From Nanobdellota archaeon (lineage in GTDB: Archaea > Nanobdellota > Nanobdellia > Parvarchaeales > Parvarchaeaceae): a DNA stretch of 58,623 nucleotides. Positions 38,026-47,823 of the stretch are shown one piece after another. The notes beneath the pieces are model-generated. The model was given only the letters and a program-made list of their open reading frames with translations, did no database searches and was not told the origin of the DNA. The position numbers and the translations under genes were made by a program. The stretch spans positions 1 through 58,623 of the forward strand of contig JAJZIX010000005.1 of NCBI GenBank assembly GCA_021810345.1, given 5' to 3'. How positions within the stretch are numbered: the first letter of the stretch is position 1; each line of letters begins with the position of its first letter.

Positions 38026-38828
38026 GAAAGAGGCCGCTGTCGAGAGTTTTCAGCTATAAAAAACAGCCGTGGGAGAGGGTAATAGGCCTGAATTACCAGG
38101 GCAGGAGCTCTAGACCCTCACTGAATTTCAGGAGGTTCAGGGATAGGTTTACGCGCAGAGAGCTCTGGAATATAGCAATAGCTTGGGCGGTCCTCGCAGT
38201 TGCATTTGGATACGTTCTTTTCTTAGATATCCGCTCAATACCCTTGGTTTACATGATAGCCGCGTCCGCCATAGTTTTGGGCCCAGCATTCATAATGCAC
38301 GAGCTGATGCACAAATTTGAGGCACAGAAATTCGGCTATCAGGCACAGTTCATGATATGGCCTGCCGGCCTAATTCTTGCTCTGGTCACTGCTTTCTTGG
38401 TAGGATTGCTGTTCGCTGCTCCAGGTGCTACATATTTCCAGCCAGACCCGGAGGAGCCATTCATGGATCCTGAGGGATTTACGCAGCGCTATGGAGTTAT
38501 ATCATTTGCCGGACCTGCAATAAATTTGATCTTCGGTTTTGTGTTCCTCTTGCTTTTCTATCTTTTCATGTTCTTCCTGCCCTACATCGGAGTATCGACG
38601 GTTACTATCTTCGTGGCGCTTGTTTTTGGGTTGGGTACATTCATAAACTTTTACCTAGCTGCATTCAATCTTCTGCCGTTGGGAAACCCAAATTCCATTG
38701 CACTTGATGGTGCAAAAGTATTTAGATGGAACAAGAAGTACTGGGCAGCTTCTTTTGGCGTCTCCGTAACCATCTCCGCATTGATTCTTTTGGGTGTGAT
38801 TCCCGTATTGAAGGTCTTCGGCCTGTGA
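37998..38828 (+). CDS. M50-type (site-2-protease-like) membrane metalloprotease
   Basis: HELMHKFEAQKFG (HExxH) and NLLPLGNPNSIALDGAKVF motifs with TM segments. Confidence 0.8.
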   Translation: MAKGKVKIVRKRPLSRVFSYKKQPWERVIGLNYQGRSSRPSLNFRRFRDRFTRRELWNIAIAWAVLAVAFGYVLFLDIRSIPLVYMIAASAIVLGPAFIMHELMHKFEAQKFGYQAQFMIWPAGLILALVTAFLVGLLFAAPGATYFQPDPEEPFMDPEGFTQRYGVISFAGPAINLIFGFVFLLLFYLFMFFLPYIGVSTVTIFVALVFGLGTFINFYLAAFNLLPLGNPNSIALDGAKVFRWNKKYWAASFGVSVTISALILLGVIPVLKVFGL

Positions 38829-38868
38829 CCGCGTAACATTTATAATACAGCAGAGAGTATGCTTGATT

Positions 38869-39570
38869 ATGGATTCGTACGTATTGAATGAGCAGCCCAA
38901 AAACGCAAGATTTATAATAACCGCATTTCAGACCGCAGGGTACATCTCCCTTCTGGCAGTCAAGTACTTAGAGGAACAGAAAGCAATAAAGGATATAGGT
39001 TATATAAATATCGATTCTATGCAGGAATTTGGCACCGTGATAGACGGCGTTATACAGTCCCCAATAAGGATATTATTGGGAGATTCAGCTCTTTTTGTGA
39101 CATCCCAGTTTCCGCTCCCACAGGCGTCAATAGACAGCATAGTGCAGCAGATCATAGCCCTATCAAAGAAGTTTAAACCGGAATACGTAATAGCGCTAGA
39201 TGGTATAGGCATAGACAGCGCGAAAGACACAAGCCACGTATACTACGCATCCAATGATTCGGAGGCAAAGCTGGAAAAAGTCCAGAAGCTTAAAGAAGGT
39301 GCCATAATAGGGATAAACTCCGAACTATCATTCAAAACAAAGGAGATAAATGTGCCGATGCTCACGCTCATGGCAGAAACCCATTCAAGCATACCAGACG
39401 GTATAGCCGCATCTGCGCTGATATCTGTCCTGGGCCAGATAACCGGTATGAACGTCGATACTTCAAAGCTGGTCTCCGAGTACAAGAAGACTATAAGCAA
39501 AATAAACGAGATATTTAAGAGGGCCCAAAAGCCGGTTTCCCCGAGTGACAAAGAGAACATGTACGGATAA
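38869..39570 (+). CDS. PAC2 family (proteasome assembly chaperone-like) protein
   Basis: LNEQPKNARFIITAFQTAGYISLLAVKYL...LMAETHSSIPDGIAASALI. Confidence 0.85.
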   Translation: MDSYVLNEQPKNARFIITAFQTAGYISLLAVKYLEEQKAIKDIGYINIDSMQEFGTVIDGVIQSPIRILLGDSALFVTSQFPLPQASIDSIVQQIIALSKKFKPEYVIALDGIGIDSAKDTSHVYYASNDSEAKLEKVQKLKEGAIIGINSELSFKTKEINVPMLTLMAETHSSIPDGIAASALISVLGQITGMNVDTSKLVSEYKKTISKINEIFKRAQKPVSPSDKENMYG

Positions 39571-39575
39571 GGCCT

Positions 39576-40001
39576 TCAGTTAAGTGGTTTTATCAGTGGC
39601 TGCTTCTCGGTCCTTTCGCTTCGTTCATTCAGGTATTTTGATACATTCCCGTCCATGAAAGAAGTAGAATAAGCCGTTATATCGGTTATTTTTACCCATT
39701 TGTATGTCTGGAAAGCTGAAGTGACGTCTGGGTCGCCGGATTCATACTCTATTATATATAAGAAATAGTTGAGCTTCGGGTTTTCGCTAGGAGAGTACTT
39801 AAATACCTTCTCACCCATCGAGTAGTCTATCTTGAATTTGGATAGAAGGTCGCTTATCGCCATCCTCGGGCTGGTATCCTGGTCTATGTCTACGAATGGA
39901 AAAACCCATGTTGCCCTTGGCATCAATTTGTCCTGTTCCTTGAGCTTTACCAAGAGAACGTAGTCGTCCTTTATTACCAAAGCAGATACCCTTCTAGCCA
40001 T
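39576..40001 (-). CDS. Nudix-fold protein, catalytic box apparently degenerate
   Basis: RRVSALVIKDDYVLLVKL...TWVFPFVDIDQDTSPRMAISDLLSKFKID resembles Nudix but lacks a clear GX5EX7REUXEEXGU box. Confidence 0.55.
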   Translation of the reverse strand: MARRVSALVIKDDYVLLVKLKEQDKLMPRATWVFPFVDIDQDTSPRMAISDLLSKFKIDYSMGEKVFKYSPSENPKLNYFLYIIEYESGDPDVTSAFQTYKWVKITDITAYSTSFMDGNVSKYLNERSERTEKQPLIKPLN

Positions 40002-40078
40002 ATTACTTTATGTCTTTCTGTTTATTAAAACTTGATTTTTCTATAATGCTTAAATATTGTGGGGCACAGATATCTAAT

Positions 40079-40375
40079 ATGGATAAGAGTTATACGATAA
40101 GCCTGCTGATACTTTTGGCTTTGGTAGTTGTTGCCATACTATTCTATACAAACCCATATGAAAACCACAGGGAAAGCGCAATAGGGTTGTGCGAGTTGGC
40201 GTGCAAGCACATTGCGCAGAACTCTACGATTTTGTCCTCCTCTCAGATATGCTTATACAAAAATATAAGCTTCAGCTACTCATGCGCCGTGTCTCCGGTA
40301 CAGAACCAGTCGATATGCGGCAATCCGACAACAATCTACCTAAGTAATTCGTGCAGCTTAGAATCTATCGGCTAA
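40079..40375 (+). CDS. Small Cys-rich membrane-anchored protein
   Basis: N-terminal TM, then CELACKH...CLYKN...CAV...CGN...C. Confidence 0.6.
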   Translation: MDKSYTISLLILLALVVVAILFYTNPYENHRESAIGLCELACKHIAQNSTILSSSQICLYKNISFSYSCAVSPVQNQSICGNPTTIYLSNSCSLESIG

Positions 40376-40377
40376 AG

Positions 40378-41004
40378 CTACTTTTCTTTTACAAGCTTTT
40401 CCAGGTTCTCTATCTTCTTCTGTAGGAATTTTATTCTCTTCTGTTTGTCCTCTATGAATTCTGAGTTTTCGAGGTGCTGTAGTACCCCGCCGCAGTTCGC
40501 GCATTTAAAGTCATTTTCAAGCGCCTCATTAAGGCTATATCTTCTATTGCAGGTTTCACACACGTAAAAATCAGCTGTTTTATTGAGTTCAATCGACTTT
40601 TCTGCCTGTTTAATCTCATCGCTGTATATTCCTTTCAGAAGGAAAACCAGCCTTTCCGGGTTTGCTTTCCAGTAGTATGTGTACCAGGCCTTTGCCCCGC
40701 GTCTGACTTTTATGTAAGAGACCAAATTCTTATTATACAGTTTGTACAAGTACTTCCTTATTGCATTTGCCCTGTTGAATTTCATCTTCTTTGCAAGAGC
40801 ATTCTCCTCGGTCTGGCCGTGCGTAATCAAGTATTTGAAGACTTCTATACCTTTGTCCCCGCTGAGATCCAGAAGGTATTTGATAGCTTCTTCTATACCA
40901 AGGAGCTTTTTCATGTTCACAACGAACACTTTTTCCTTTGGTTTTCTTGTAATTGATCTTTTTTTGTTCGCTGATTTTTTAATGTTCTTCTTTCTTTTTG
41001 CCAT
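40378..41004 (-). CDS. tfe: Transcription factor E (TFE/TFIIE-alpha)
   Basis: N-terminal winged helix and C-terminal zinc ribbon CETCNRRYSLNEALENDFKCANCGGVL. Confidence 0.92.
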   Translation of the reverse strand: MAKRKKNIKKSANKKRSITRKPKEKVFVVNMKKLLGIEEAIKYLLDLSGDKGIEVFKYLITHGQTEENALAKKMKFNRANAIRKYLYKLYNKNLVSYIKVRRGAKAWYTYYWKANPERLVFLLKGIYSDEIKQAEKSIELNKTADFYVCETCNRRYSLNEALENDFKCANCGGVLQHLENSEFIEDKQKRIKFLQKKIENLEKLVKEK

Positions 41005-41039
41005 GTTTAATGAATGCAGCCAAGTTATTTATCTCTTTC

Positions 41040-42344
41040 TCACAGTAGTTTGAAGAGGAAGGTTCCAAGTGGTGTTAACAGCAGGAACAGGACTGAGAAC
41101 GCTATTATCACGGCATTTGTTGCATTAAGAAGCCGGGTTTTATCTTTTATTTTGTATCCCAAAAGCTCATAAACCATCTTGCATCCGTCTGTAATGTAGA
41201 ATATCGGCAAGAAATTCGCCAGTCCCAAACCGAATGCTATCAACAGTATCCAGAAGAACAGGCCATCAAACCAAAACAGGATCTGGTCTGATAACGTTGG
41301 CCCGGCGGCGATGTACGTTGGGAAGGGCGTTATAAGGAAGCCGCTTGTGGGCCCTGTAACCTCCCCGAAAAACCCAAGATAAGGGTGTTCCAGGTTTTCT
41401 GCCAGGTAAAGCGTTTTATTGATATATGATGCCGCACCAGATACTCCATACCCACTGTAAGCAGGCAAAGCAAGCGAAGTATTGTAAATCTTCTTCATTG
41501 TGTAGTTCTGGCCGGTTGTTGCGGTCAAAGTTACATTCTTGGTAGGATTCATCGACAGCTCTGTAAACAGCTGTTGCACAGAAGTAAACTCCATGCCATT
41601 TACTTTATTTATTGTTTGTCCAGAGAGCAATCCTGATATGTTCGCCGGGCCTCCAGCCACTACACCAGTTACATGCAAGTAAAGAGGGAGATAAGCAACA
41701 GAATTGGTGGAGATCAGGTAATTTGACAATAATAGGAACAAAATTAGGAAAATAACTCCAGTTACAACGTTCGTGAACGACCCTGCCGCAAGGACCTTCA
41801 GCCTGTCGAATCTGTGCGCCTTTTCAAACTGCTTTTGATCCGGCTCCACAAAAGCCAGTGGCAGTATCCCGAGGAAAAAGCCGAAGCCGGACGACTTTAG
41901 CTTTATCTTCTTTGACAGCGCAACTATCCCGTGTGATGCCTCATGCGTTGTCACCACTAGTATAAGGGCTATTATCCAGTAGATTATTGGCACGCCAACT
42001 ATGCCGGGTACACCGGACACTGGCAGCACAAGCGTAGCTCCGGCTGCGGTAGTCGAGGGGTGTGTTATAACAGACTGAAAGTAGGGTATGACAATGTAAA
42101 TTGTAAGGATGATCGCGCCTATCCCGGTAAAAACACCTATTATGCTGTATATATTTACAATTCTCTTGAACCTCGAGAGGCTTTTCATTATCTTGAGGCC
42201 GAGCTTTGTCCTATAAACAAATATTATCTTCCCCTCGACAGAGAATTTTTTCCTGTTTATTATTACGAATAGACCTATAAGAAGAAACAGCACTAACGCC
42301 AATACATTGTTCTCATTTGCGTAAAAGAAACCTGCAAACGACAT
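41040..42344 (-). CDS. Site-2-protease-like M50 metalloprotease with PDZ domain
   Basis: TTHEASHGIVALSKKIKLKS (HExxH), PDZ-like GGPANISGLLSGQTINKVNG, LPIFYITDGCKM. Confidence 0.9.
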   Translation of the reverse strand: MSFAGFFYANENNVLALVLFLLIGLFVIINRKKFSVEGKIIFVYRTKLGLKIMKSLSRFKRIVNIYSIIGVFTGIGAIILTIYIVIPYFQSVITHPSTTAAGATLVLPVSGVPGIVGVPIIYWIIALILVVTTHEASHGIVALSKKIKLKSSGFGFFLGILPLAFVEPDQKQFEKAHRFDRLKVLAAGSFTNVVTGVIFLILFLLLSNYLISTNSVAYLPLYLHVTGVVAGGPANISGLLSGQTINKVNGMEFTSVQQLFTELSMNPTKNVTLTATTGQNYTMKKIYNTSLALPAYSGYGVSGAASYINKTLYLAENLEHPYLGFFGEVTGPTSGFLITPFPTYIAAGPTLSDQILFWFDGLFFWILLIAFGLGLANFLPIFYITDGCKMVYELLGYKIKDKTRLLNATNAVIIAFSVLFLLLTPLGTFLFKLL

Positions 42345-42358
42345 TTACATTTTCTCCT

Positions 42359-42547
42359 TTAGACCTTCAATTTCTTTATTTCCTTATGCTTAGGCCTAAG
42401 TGCAAGGGACCCGCATTTTCTGCATCTCACCACGTTCGGTCTCAGTAGCTTTGGGTTGGAAACTCTTATCTTTGCATTGCAATTCCTGCAAACATATACG
42501 TCCTTAAACAACCTCGCATCTGCGACTGGATTTGATCTTTCTGCCAT
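42359..42547 (-). CDS. Ribosomal protein L40e
   Basis: CRNCNAKIRVSNPKLLRPNVVRCRKCGSLALRPKHKE; typical small zinc-ribbon size. Confidence 0.85.
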   Translation of the reverse strand: MAERSNPVADARLFKDVYVCRNCNAKIRVSNPKLLRPNVVRCRKCGSLALRPKHKEIKKLKV

Positions 42548-42619
42548 ATAATTTTATATTACCTTGATATTATTCTACGTGTTGGTTTATATAAATATAA
42601 GCTTTTCCTAATCTAGGGT

Positions 42620-43120
42620 ATGTTGGGGGATATAACTAGAGTCAAGGACGGGGAAATTTTTGAATACATAAAGAAATTCGGTATCGGAGAGGTTTTTTAT
42701 TATGAAAATGGCAATCTCCACAGATATTTGGATGATAAGGAGTTTCCTGTGACGGTATACGACGGGGAGGATTACGATTTCGTAATAAGGAAAGGAAAGT
42801 ACGATGTGATAACAGGACTTGAAAAATCAAACTTCTTACTTGACAAGGGCCTGTGCCAGAAGCTGAAGGAAAACGGCATGTTTGTCATGTTCAAATTTAG
42901 CTCGTTAATCGAGGCAGATGAAGTGCATCGAGTTTACCGCAATTTCTACAAGAACGCCAGCCTCTGCAATGATTATTCCGTGCCATCGCTGTTTGTTTCA
43001 TTCGCAGGCGACAGGATGTCGATAAAGTCCTCAATGGAGCTCGCTTCATTTGCACAGGAGTTTGGTTACAACTACAAGAATCTGAGGGAAGCCTGGATAA
43101 AGTTTAGCAAGAAGTACTAA
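42620..43120 (+). CDS. Hypothetical protein, possibly divergent RNase P Rpp30-like
   Basis: 166-aa ORF; C-terminal MSIKSSMELASFAQEFGYNYKNLREAW loosely resembles the Rpp30 C-terminus; weak. Confidence 0.35.
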   Translation: MLGDITRVKDGEIFEYIKKFGIGEVFYYENGNLHRYLDDKEFPVTVYDGEDYDFVIRKGKYDVITGLEKSNFLLDKGLCQKLKENGMFVMFKFSSLIEADEVHRVYRNFYKNASLCNDYSVPSLFVSFAGDRMSIKSSMELASFAQEFGYNYKNLREAWIKFSKKY

Positions 43121-43132
43121 AAAAGATTTAAA

Positions 43133-44035
43133 TTGCTCCATCATATTAACAAGCATATGAGTCTGGTCAAGGTAACGCTGCTATTTTCTCTGTTGGCGGT
43201 GTTGTTCGTCACGTTCGGAGCCATAATCGGCTACATGCTGGGCAATTTTATAGTTTGGATATCGCTTTTTCTGGTTATAGCGGTTGTAATCAATGTATTC
43301 TCCTACTACAAAAGTGATTCAATCGCCATAAAGACCACCAAAACAAAACTGATAGAAGAAAAGGACAACCCAAGGTTTTATAATATAGTCAAGAAAGTTA
43401 CAACCGAGGCAGGTATTCCAATGCCAAGGGTTGGGATAATGCCATCTGATACTCCTAATGCCTTCGCTACGGGCAGGGACAAGAATCATTCTGTCGTTGT
43501 GGCCACTTCTGGTATTTTATCTATGCTGGATGATGATGAGCTTGAGGCGGTAATAGGCCATGAAGTCAGCCATATAACACACGGAGACATACTAGTAACA
43601 ACAATTGCGGCAACTATTGCAATGATAATCTCATATATCGGTAACATGGTCATATTTTCGGAGATGTTTGGAGGCATTGAAAACAGAAATGCGAGTTCTA
43701 GTTACTTGCTTATTGTAGCGGCAATCTTGATCCCGCTCGGAGCGATGTTCGTTCAGCTTGGGATATCCAGAAGCAGGGAATCTGATGCTGATATAGGCAG
43801 CGTTAAGTTAGTAAAGAAGCCGGACGAACTGATATCGTCTTTGGAGAAGATAAGCAAGCCGATAAAAAAACCCGCTGTTTCCAGGGCCCCAGTTGCTCAC
43901 CCTTCCGCCTATTCCTCACTGTTCATAGTCAACAATTTTTCAGGGCACGCTCTCCTGAATTTATTTTCCACTCATCCCTCCCTTGAAAAGCGCATTGAAA
44001 CCATACAACGCGTTAAGAAAGAGATGGGTCTTTGA
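43133..44035 (+). CDS. htpX: HtpX-like M48 zinc metalloprotease
   Basis: LEAVIGHEVSHITHGDILVTT, MPSDTPNAFATGR, FSTHPSLEKRI. Confidence 0.94.
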   Translation: MLHHINKHMSLVKVTLLFSLLAVLFVTFGAIIGYMLGNFIVWISLFLVIAVVINVFSYYKSDSIAIKTTKTKLIEEKDNPRFYNIVKKVTTEAGIPMPRVGIMPSDTPNAFATGRDKNHSVVVATSGILSMLDDDELEAVIGHEVSHITHGDILVTTIAATIAMIISYIGNMVIFSEMFGGIENRNASSSYLLIVAAILIPLGAMFVQLGISRSRESDADIGSVKLVKKPDELISSLEKISKPIKKPAVSRAPVAHPSAYSSLFIVNNFSGHALLNLFSTHPSLEKRIETIQRVKKEMGL

Positions 44036-44036
44036 A

Positions 44037-44110
44037 GCTCCCGTAGTCTAACTTGGATAGAACACAGGCCTGCGAAGCCTGATATCTGGATTCGAATTCC
44101 AGCGGGGGCA
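44037..44110 (+). tRNA. tRNA-Arg(GCG)
   Basis: GCTCCCG/CGGGGGC acceptor, anticodon arm CAGGC-CTGCGAA-GCCTG, T-arm CTGGA-TTCGAAT-TCCAG; begins 2 nt after the htpX stop. Confidence 0.94.
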
Positions 44111-44123
44111 GATTCTAATCTGC

Positions 44124-44642
44124 CTAAACTTCTTTTTCTACGTCTTTTATGAAAATACCCAATAAATAGGATATAGCGACTATCAGGAAACCCAAAAGTA
44201 TCACTAAAGCTATACCAGCCAAGCCCACTCTAAACAGCACAAAAGCAAGTGCCAGCCCGGCCGAAGGCGGGTGCTCCTTTCCCAATAAGACCATAAGGAT
44301 TCCGGTTAACCCGACAGCCACTGTAGCTGCAGCTGCCAGTCCTATATAAGCCGATGAATAGTACGAGAAATACCCCACTAGCCCAGCGATAACATAGCTT
44401 ACCACCACTGATAATTTGGAAGCAGCCCTGCTTTTTGGCATAACAAACAGAATAAACGCAGAGGAACCCACAGATGCGTATATTATTGCGCTTGAACCGA
44501 GTCCGTAAGTTGCATCAAAATGCAGCGACTCCATTATCAAGACTATCAATCCTATTGTTATGCCTGCTGCTATGGAGTTTACTATCTTTTTCGATCTGTT
44601 AATCTTTAATCGTCTGGTTCTGTTATTTGACGTCCTATTCAT
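44124..44642 (-). CDS. HPP family integral membrane protein
   Basis: SAFILFVMPKSRAASKLSVVVSYVIAGLVG...GKEHPPSAGLALAF characteristic of the HPP family. Confidence 0.8.
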   Translation of the reverse strand: MNRTSNNRTRRLKINRSKKIVNSIAAGITIGLIVLIMESLHFDATYGLGSSAIIYASVGSSAFILFVMPKSRAASKLSVVVSYVIAGLVGYFSYYSSAYIGLAAAATVAVGLTGILMVLLGKEHPPSAGLALAFVLFRVGLAGIALVILLGFLIVAISYLLGIFIKDVEKEV

Positions 44643-44714
44643 TTAATCCAATGCCTTTGACTAAATATATATTTGCTATCTACGAAGAACCCTAAAAGGT
44701 TTATAAAGTGTGAG

Positions 44715-45030
44715 CGGGAAAGCCCACGATCTGAATCGTGGGATGAAAGCGAACGTAAAAAAATGGCAAACATAAATAGCAGAAAGGAGTAGATAACAAT
44801 ATGTTGACAGCGTACAAATTTAGGTTGTATCCCAATGAGAAACAGAAAGAAACATTCTCCAGATACTTCGGCTGCAGCAGGGTAGTATGGAACAGGCTTG
44901 TGAAGATGAGAATCAAAGCAAGGTCTACGAGCCATGATCCAGAGAAGCAGGAACTATACGCTCTGAGGAAGCTTAAGCTTCCGATAGGAGCTGGAAGTCC
45001 ATGAATTCATTCATGGGGGGATGTCACGTA
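44715..45030 (+). mobile_element. Internally deleted IS605/IS1341-type (TnpB) element remnant
   Basis: Left hairpin CCCACGAT-CTGA-ATCGTGGG (44723-44742), TnpB N-terminal ORF (44801-45004), right-end-like hairpin CCATGAATTCATTCATGG. Outer limits are approximate. Confidence 0.7.
44801..45004 (+). pseudogene. Truncated TnpB/OrfB (N-terminal fragment)
   Basis: MLTAYKFRLYPNEKQKETFSRYFGCSRVVWNRLVKMR is a classic OrfB/TnpB start; only 67 aa remain. Confidence 0.85.
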
Positions 45031-45138
45031 GTTGTTGACTCTGATGTGTCTTCTTCAGTCGACAAAGAGGCTCACGAACGCTCTCTTACCAACATGAGAA
45101 AACTATTTGATGTTCTCAAAACCGATGAGATAATCAAA

Positions 45139-45837
45139 TCACTCGGCTGATTGTTTTAAGAAGTAGCTCTCCAAGTCTTCTGCGTTTATTATTGGCTTTT
45201 CAACTTTGTCCATCTCGTCTATTGCAATCCTCTGGCACGCCGTGCTCACAAACACATCTATATCTCTAAATTCGTTTAACCTGTTGAAATTTATCTCGTC
45301 AGCGACCAAAGAGTATACTTCTATTCCCTTTTGCTCCATTGCTTTCTTCAGCATTTTCGCGCCATAGGTTTGGCCAGCCTTGGTGGATTCTACAAACATG
45401 ATCTTTTTGGCGCTTAGAGCCAGTCCAATGCCTTGTAGTATTCTTTTTCTGTACTTATCAGCCATTTTCTTGTCTATTACCTCTATCTCCCCCGTTTCTG
45501 GGTCAACGTTTATCACAGGCTTGTCGTATTTTATCGGTATCCCCAGCACATGGAAATAACCCTGTGTTAAAGAGAGGATTGCGTCACATTCCGGGCAGTC
45601 TGCCGCATAAACATCGCACCCCAAGATTTGGCCTTTGTGCATTGCCCTGTACTTTGATTGTTTTATCACGAATTCCTTATCCTTTATTTTTTGGGTTAAC
45701 TCATCCATCTGGTTTAGGTACTGTACCGATGCGACAAGATTTATTTTTTTGTAGTCTTTTATGGCCTCTTCTATCTTACCAATGAGTCCATCGCTCAGCC
45801 TCCCTTTATACCTTGATTCTACGAACATAACTTCCAT
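45139..45837 (-). CDS. Diphthamide biosynthesis Dph2-family protein (C-terminal portion-like length)
   Basis: GCDVYAADCPECDAILSLTQGYFHVLGIPIKYDKPVINVDP...VSTACQRIAIDE(M)...KPIINAED typical of Dph1/Dph2; shorter than full-length homologues. Confidence 0.82.
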   Translation of the reverse strand: MEVMFVESRYKGRLSDGLIGKIEEAIKDYKKINLVASVQYLNQMDELTQKIKDKEFVIKQSKYRAMHKGQILGCDVYAADCPECDAILSLTQGYFHVLGIPIKYDKPVINVDPETGEIEVIDKKMADKYRKRILQGIGLALSAKKIMFVESTKAGQTYGAKMLKKAMEQKGIEVYSLVADEINFNRLNEFRDIDVFVSTACQRIAIDEMDKVEKPIINAEDLESYFLKQSAE

Positions 45838-45900
45838 ATTTGCAAGAGATATAATGAAGGGAGTATTTATAAATACTAAGTAATTAACTAAATCTTAGGT

Positions 45901-46284
45901 ATGGAAATAAAAGTAGTTATAAACGATGTTAAAACTGGAAAATCCTACCAGAAGCAGCTAGATTCGGATCAGTCGGATCAGCTTGCAGGTAAGAAGCTCG
46001 GCGAGGAGATAGATTTATCTTTCCTCGGTCTGGACGGATACACCGGGCAGATCTCGGGAGGAAGTTATATGACCGGGACTCCGATGAAGAATGGCATTGA
46101 CGGTATTGCGCTTAAGCAGATTCTTATCGAGAAAGGCGTAGGAAACAAACAGGGTATAAGGCGCAGGAAAAGCGTCGCGGGGAACACAATAAGCCAATTT
46201 ACTTCTCAAGCAAACATAAAAGTGCTCAAGTATGGAAGCAAGCCACTTGAAGAAATTTTCGCAGAGAAGAAACAGGATGGTTAA
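45901..46284 (+). CDS. Ribosomal protein S6e
   Basis: MEIKVVINDVKTGKSYQKQL...GYTGQISGGSYMTGTPMKNGIDG...GIRRRKSVAGNTIS. Confidence 0.95.
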   Translation: MEIKVVINDVKTGKSYQKQLDSDQSDQLAGKKLGEEIDLSFLGLDGYTGQISGGSYMTGTPMKNGIDGIALKQILIEKGVGNKQGIRRRKSVAGNTISQFTSQANIKVLKYGSKPLEEIFAEKKQDG

Positions 46285-47470
46285 GGATATTATAATTGAC
46301 ATAGTCGGAAGCTTTGCGGATGGTAAAACAACGCTGGTTAAAGCTCTGACATCTGAATCAACCCTTAGACACAGCGAGGAAAAGAAAAGGGGTATAACTA
46401 TACGACTCGGATACGCTCATTTCATAGTATACAAGTGCAAATCCTGTGATTCTTTCAGCAGGACTGAAAAATGCGAAGTTTGCGGTAAAGAATCCGAGCC
46501 ATATTATAGGGTGTCGATAATAGACTCCCCCGGGCATAAAACCCTTATGACTATAATGTTGAGCGGTGCAGCGCTTGTGGACGGAGCTGTTTTGGTCATA
46601 GCCGCCAATCAAAAATGTCCACAGCCGCAGACTGAGGAGCATATCGAAGCCCTAAAGATAATAGGTATAAAGAATATAGTAGTCGCTCAGACAAAAATAG
46701 ATGTAGTAGGAGCAGATAGGGCAAAAGAGAATTACAAAGAGATACAAGCTTTTCTGTCCAGCAAAGGCTTTGAAAATGTGAGCATAATACCAGTTTTCGC
46801 CGCTCAAAATGTGAATATGACGGAGCTTGTGCAGGAAATAGGAAAGTTTCAGGTTAATCATGAGACAGAGGCAAAAGCTGCAAAAATGTTGGTTGTTAGG
46901 AGCTTTGATACAAACAGGCCTGGCATAGATATATCAGACATTTCAGGTGGAGTAGTCGGGGGCGGACTGCAATCCGGTGAATTGAGGGTAGGCGATAAGA
47001 TAACCGTATATCCTGGTGTAATCGTCAAGAAGGCGTGGAAACCCCTAGAGACGCAAGTGGTTGAGATACAGAGCGAATTCGGCAGTGAAACCAGTGCAAA
47101 GAAGGGCATTATGGTCGGTGTCAAAACAAAACTTGACCCGGCGCTTACTCGGCGTGATAACCTGGCCGGCTCATTAATAACCAGCTCGGATGTAAAACCT
47201 CTGTTCAAGAATAGAGTATCGATAGAATATTCCCCACTAGAACAAAAAGAGAAGGAAGTATTCAAGAAACCTTTGCAGAAAAATGAAACCGTTCTTCTTA
47301 ACATACTGGCATCAAAAGTTCTTGGAACTGTAGCTTCCGTGTCTGGTGGGAAAGTCTCGTTCAATTTGGCCGATGCGCCGGTGCCGTACTTTTTGAACGA
47401 CAAAGCTATAGTCTCCAGAAAATCTGAAAATACCTGGGTACTTGCCGGCTCCGGTGTAATTTATGATTAA
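46280..47470 (+). CDS. Translation initiation factor aIF2 subunit gamma
   Basis: GSFADGKTTLVKAL, KKRGITIRLGY, zinc knuckle CKSCDSFSRTEKCEVCG, DSPGHKTLMTIMLSGAALVDGAVLVIAANQ. Confidence 0.95.
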   Translation, partial: VKDIIIDIVGSFADGKTTLVKALTSESTLRHSEEKKRGITIRLGYAHFIVYKCKSCDSFSRTEKCEVCGKESEPYYRVSIIDSPGHKTLMTIMLSGAALVDGAVLVIAANQKCPQPQTEEHIEALKIIGIKNIVVAQTKIDVVGADRAKENYKEIQAFLSSKGFENVSIIPVFAAQNVNMTELVQEIGKFQVNHETEAKAAKMLVVRSFDTNRPGIDISDISGGVVGGGLQSGELRVGDKITVYPGVIVKKAWKPLETQVVEIQSEFGSETSAKKGIMVGVKTKLDPALTRRDNLAGSLITSSDVKPLFKNRVSIEYSPLEQKEKEVFKKPLQKNETVLLNILASKVLGTVASVSGGKVSFNLADAPVPYFLNDKAIVSRKSENTWVLAGSGVIYD

Positions 47471-47816
47471 GCTGCTTCTTGACACAAACATCCTAGTCTA
47501 CGCTTTCAAAAATGGATACGACCTCGGCAGGATGTCTGATTCTGGGGTTTATGGCCCATATGAATTATATACTCTAGATCTCTGTATAAATGAGCTTAAG
47601 GCATTGAATAAGCCCGATGTCGTGAGATGGGTGCAGTTGTCTGGGATAAAGACAATAAAAACCGATGGAAGCGGCAAGGCCGACGACAGGCTCCTTGAAA
47701 TAGCTAAAGAGCAGGATATGCACCTGCTTACAGAGGATCGAGAATTATACAATCGCGCACTTGGCCTAAAAGTCCATTTGGCTAAAATTGAAAGCGGTAG
47801 AATATACATCAAATAG
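47463..47816 (+). CDS. PIN-domain protein (FCF1/VapC-like)
   Basis: MIKLLLDTNILVYAFKNG...KADDRLLEIAKEQDMHLLTEDRELYNRA; overlaps the aIF2g end. Confidence 0.88.
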   Translation: MIKLLLDTNILVYAFKNGYDLGRMSDSGVYGPYELYTLDLCINELKALNKPDVVRWVQLSGIKTIKTDGSGKADDRLLEIAKEQDMHLLTEDRELYNRALGLKVHLAKIESGRIYIK

Positions 47817-47823
47817 GCGTATT

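Noticed and set aside
45013-45150. 45-aa ORF MGGCHVVVDSDVSSSVDKEAHERSLTNMRKLFDVLKTDEIIKSLG
   Set aside because: Starts inside the right-end hairpin of the TnpB remnant and overlaps dph2; probably residual reading frame of a disrupted gene.
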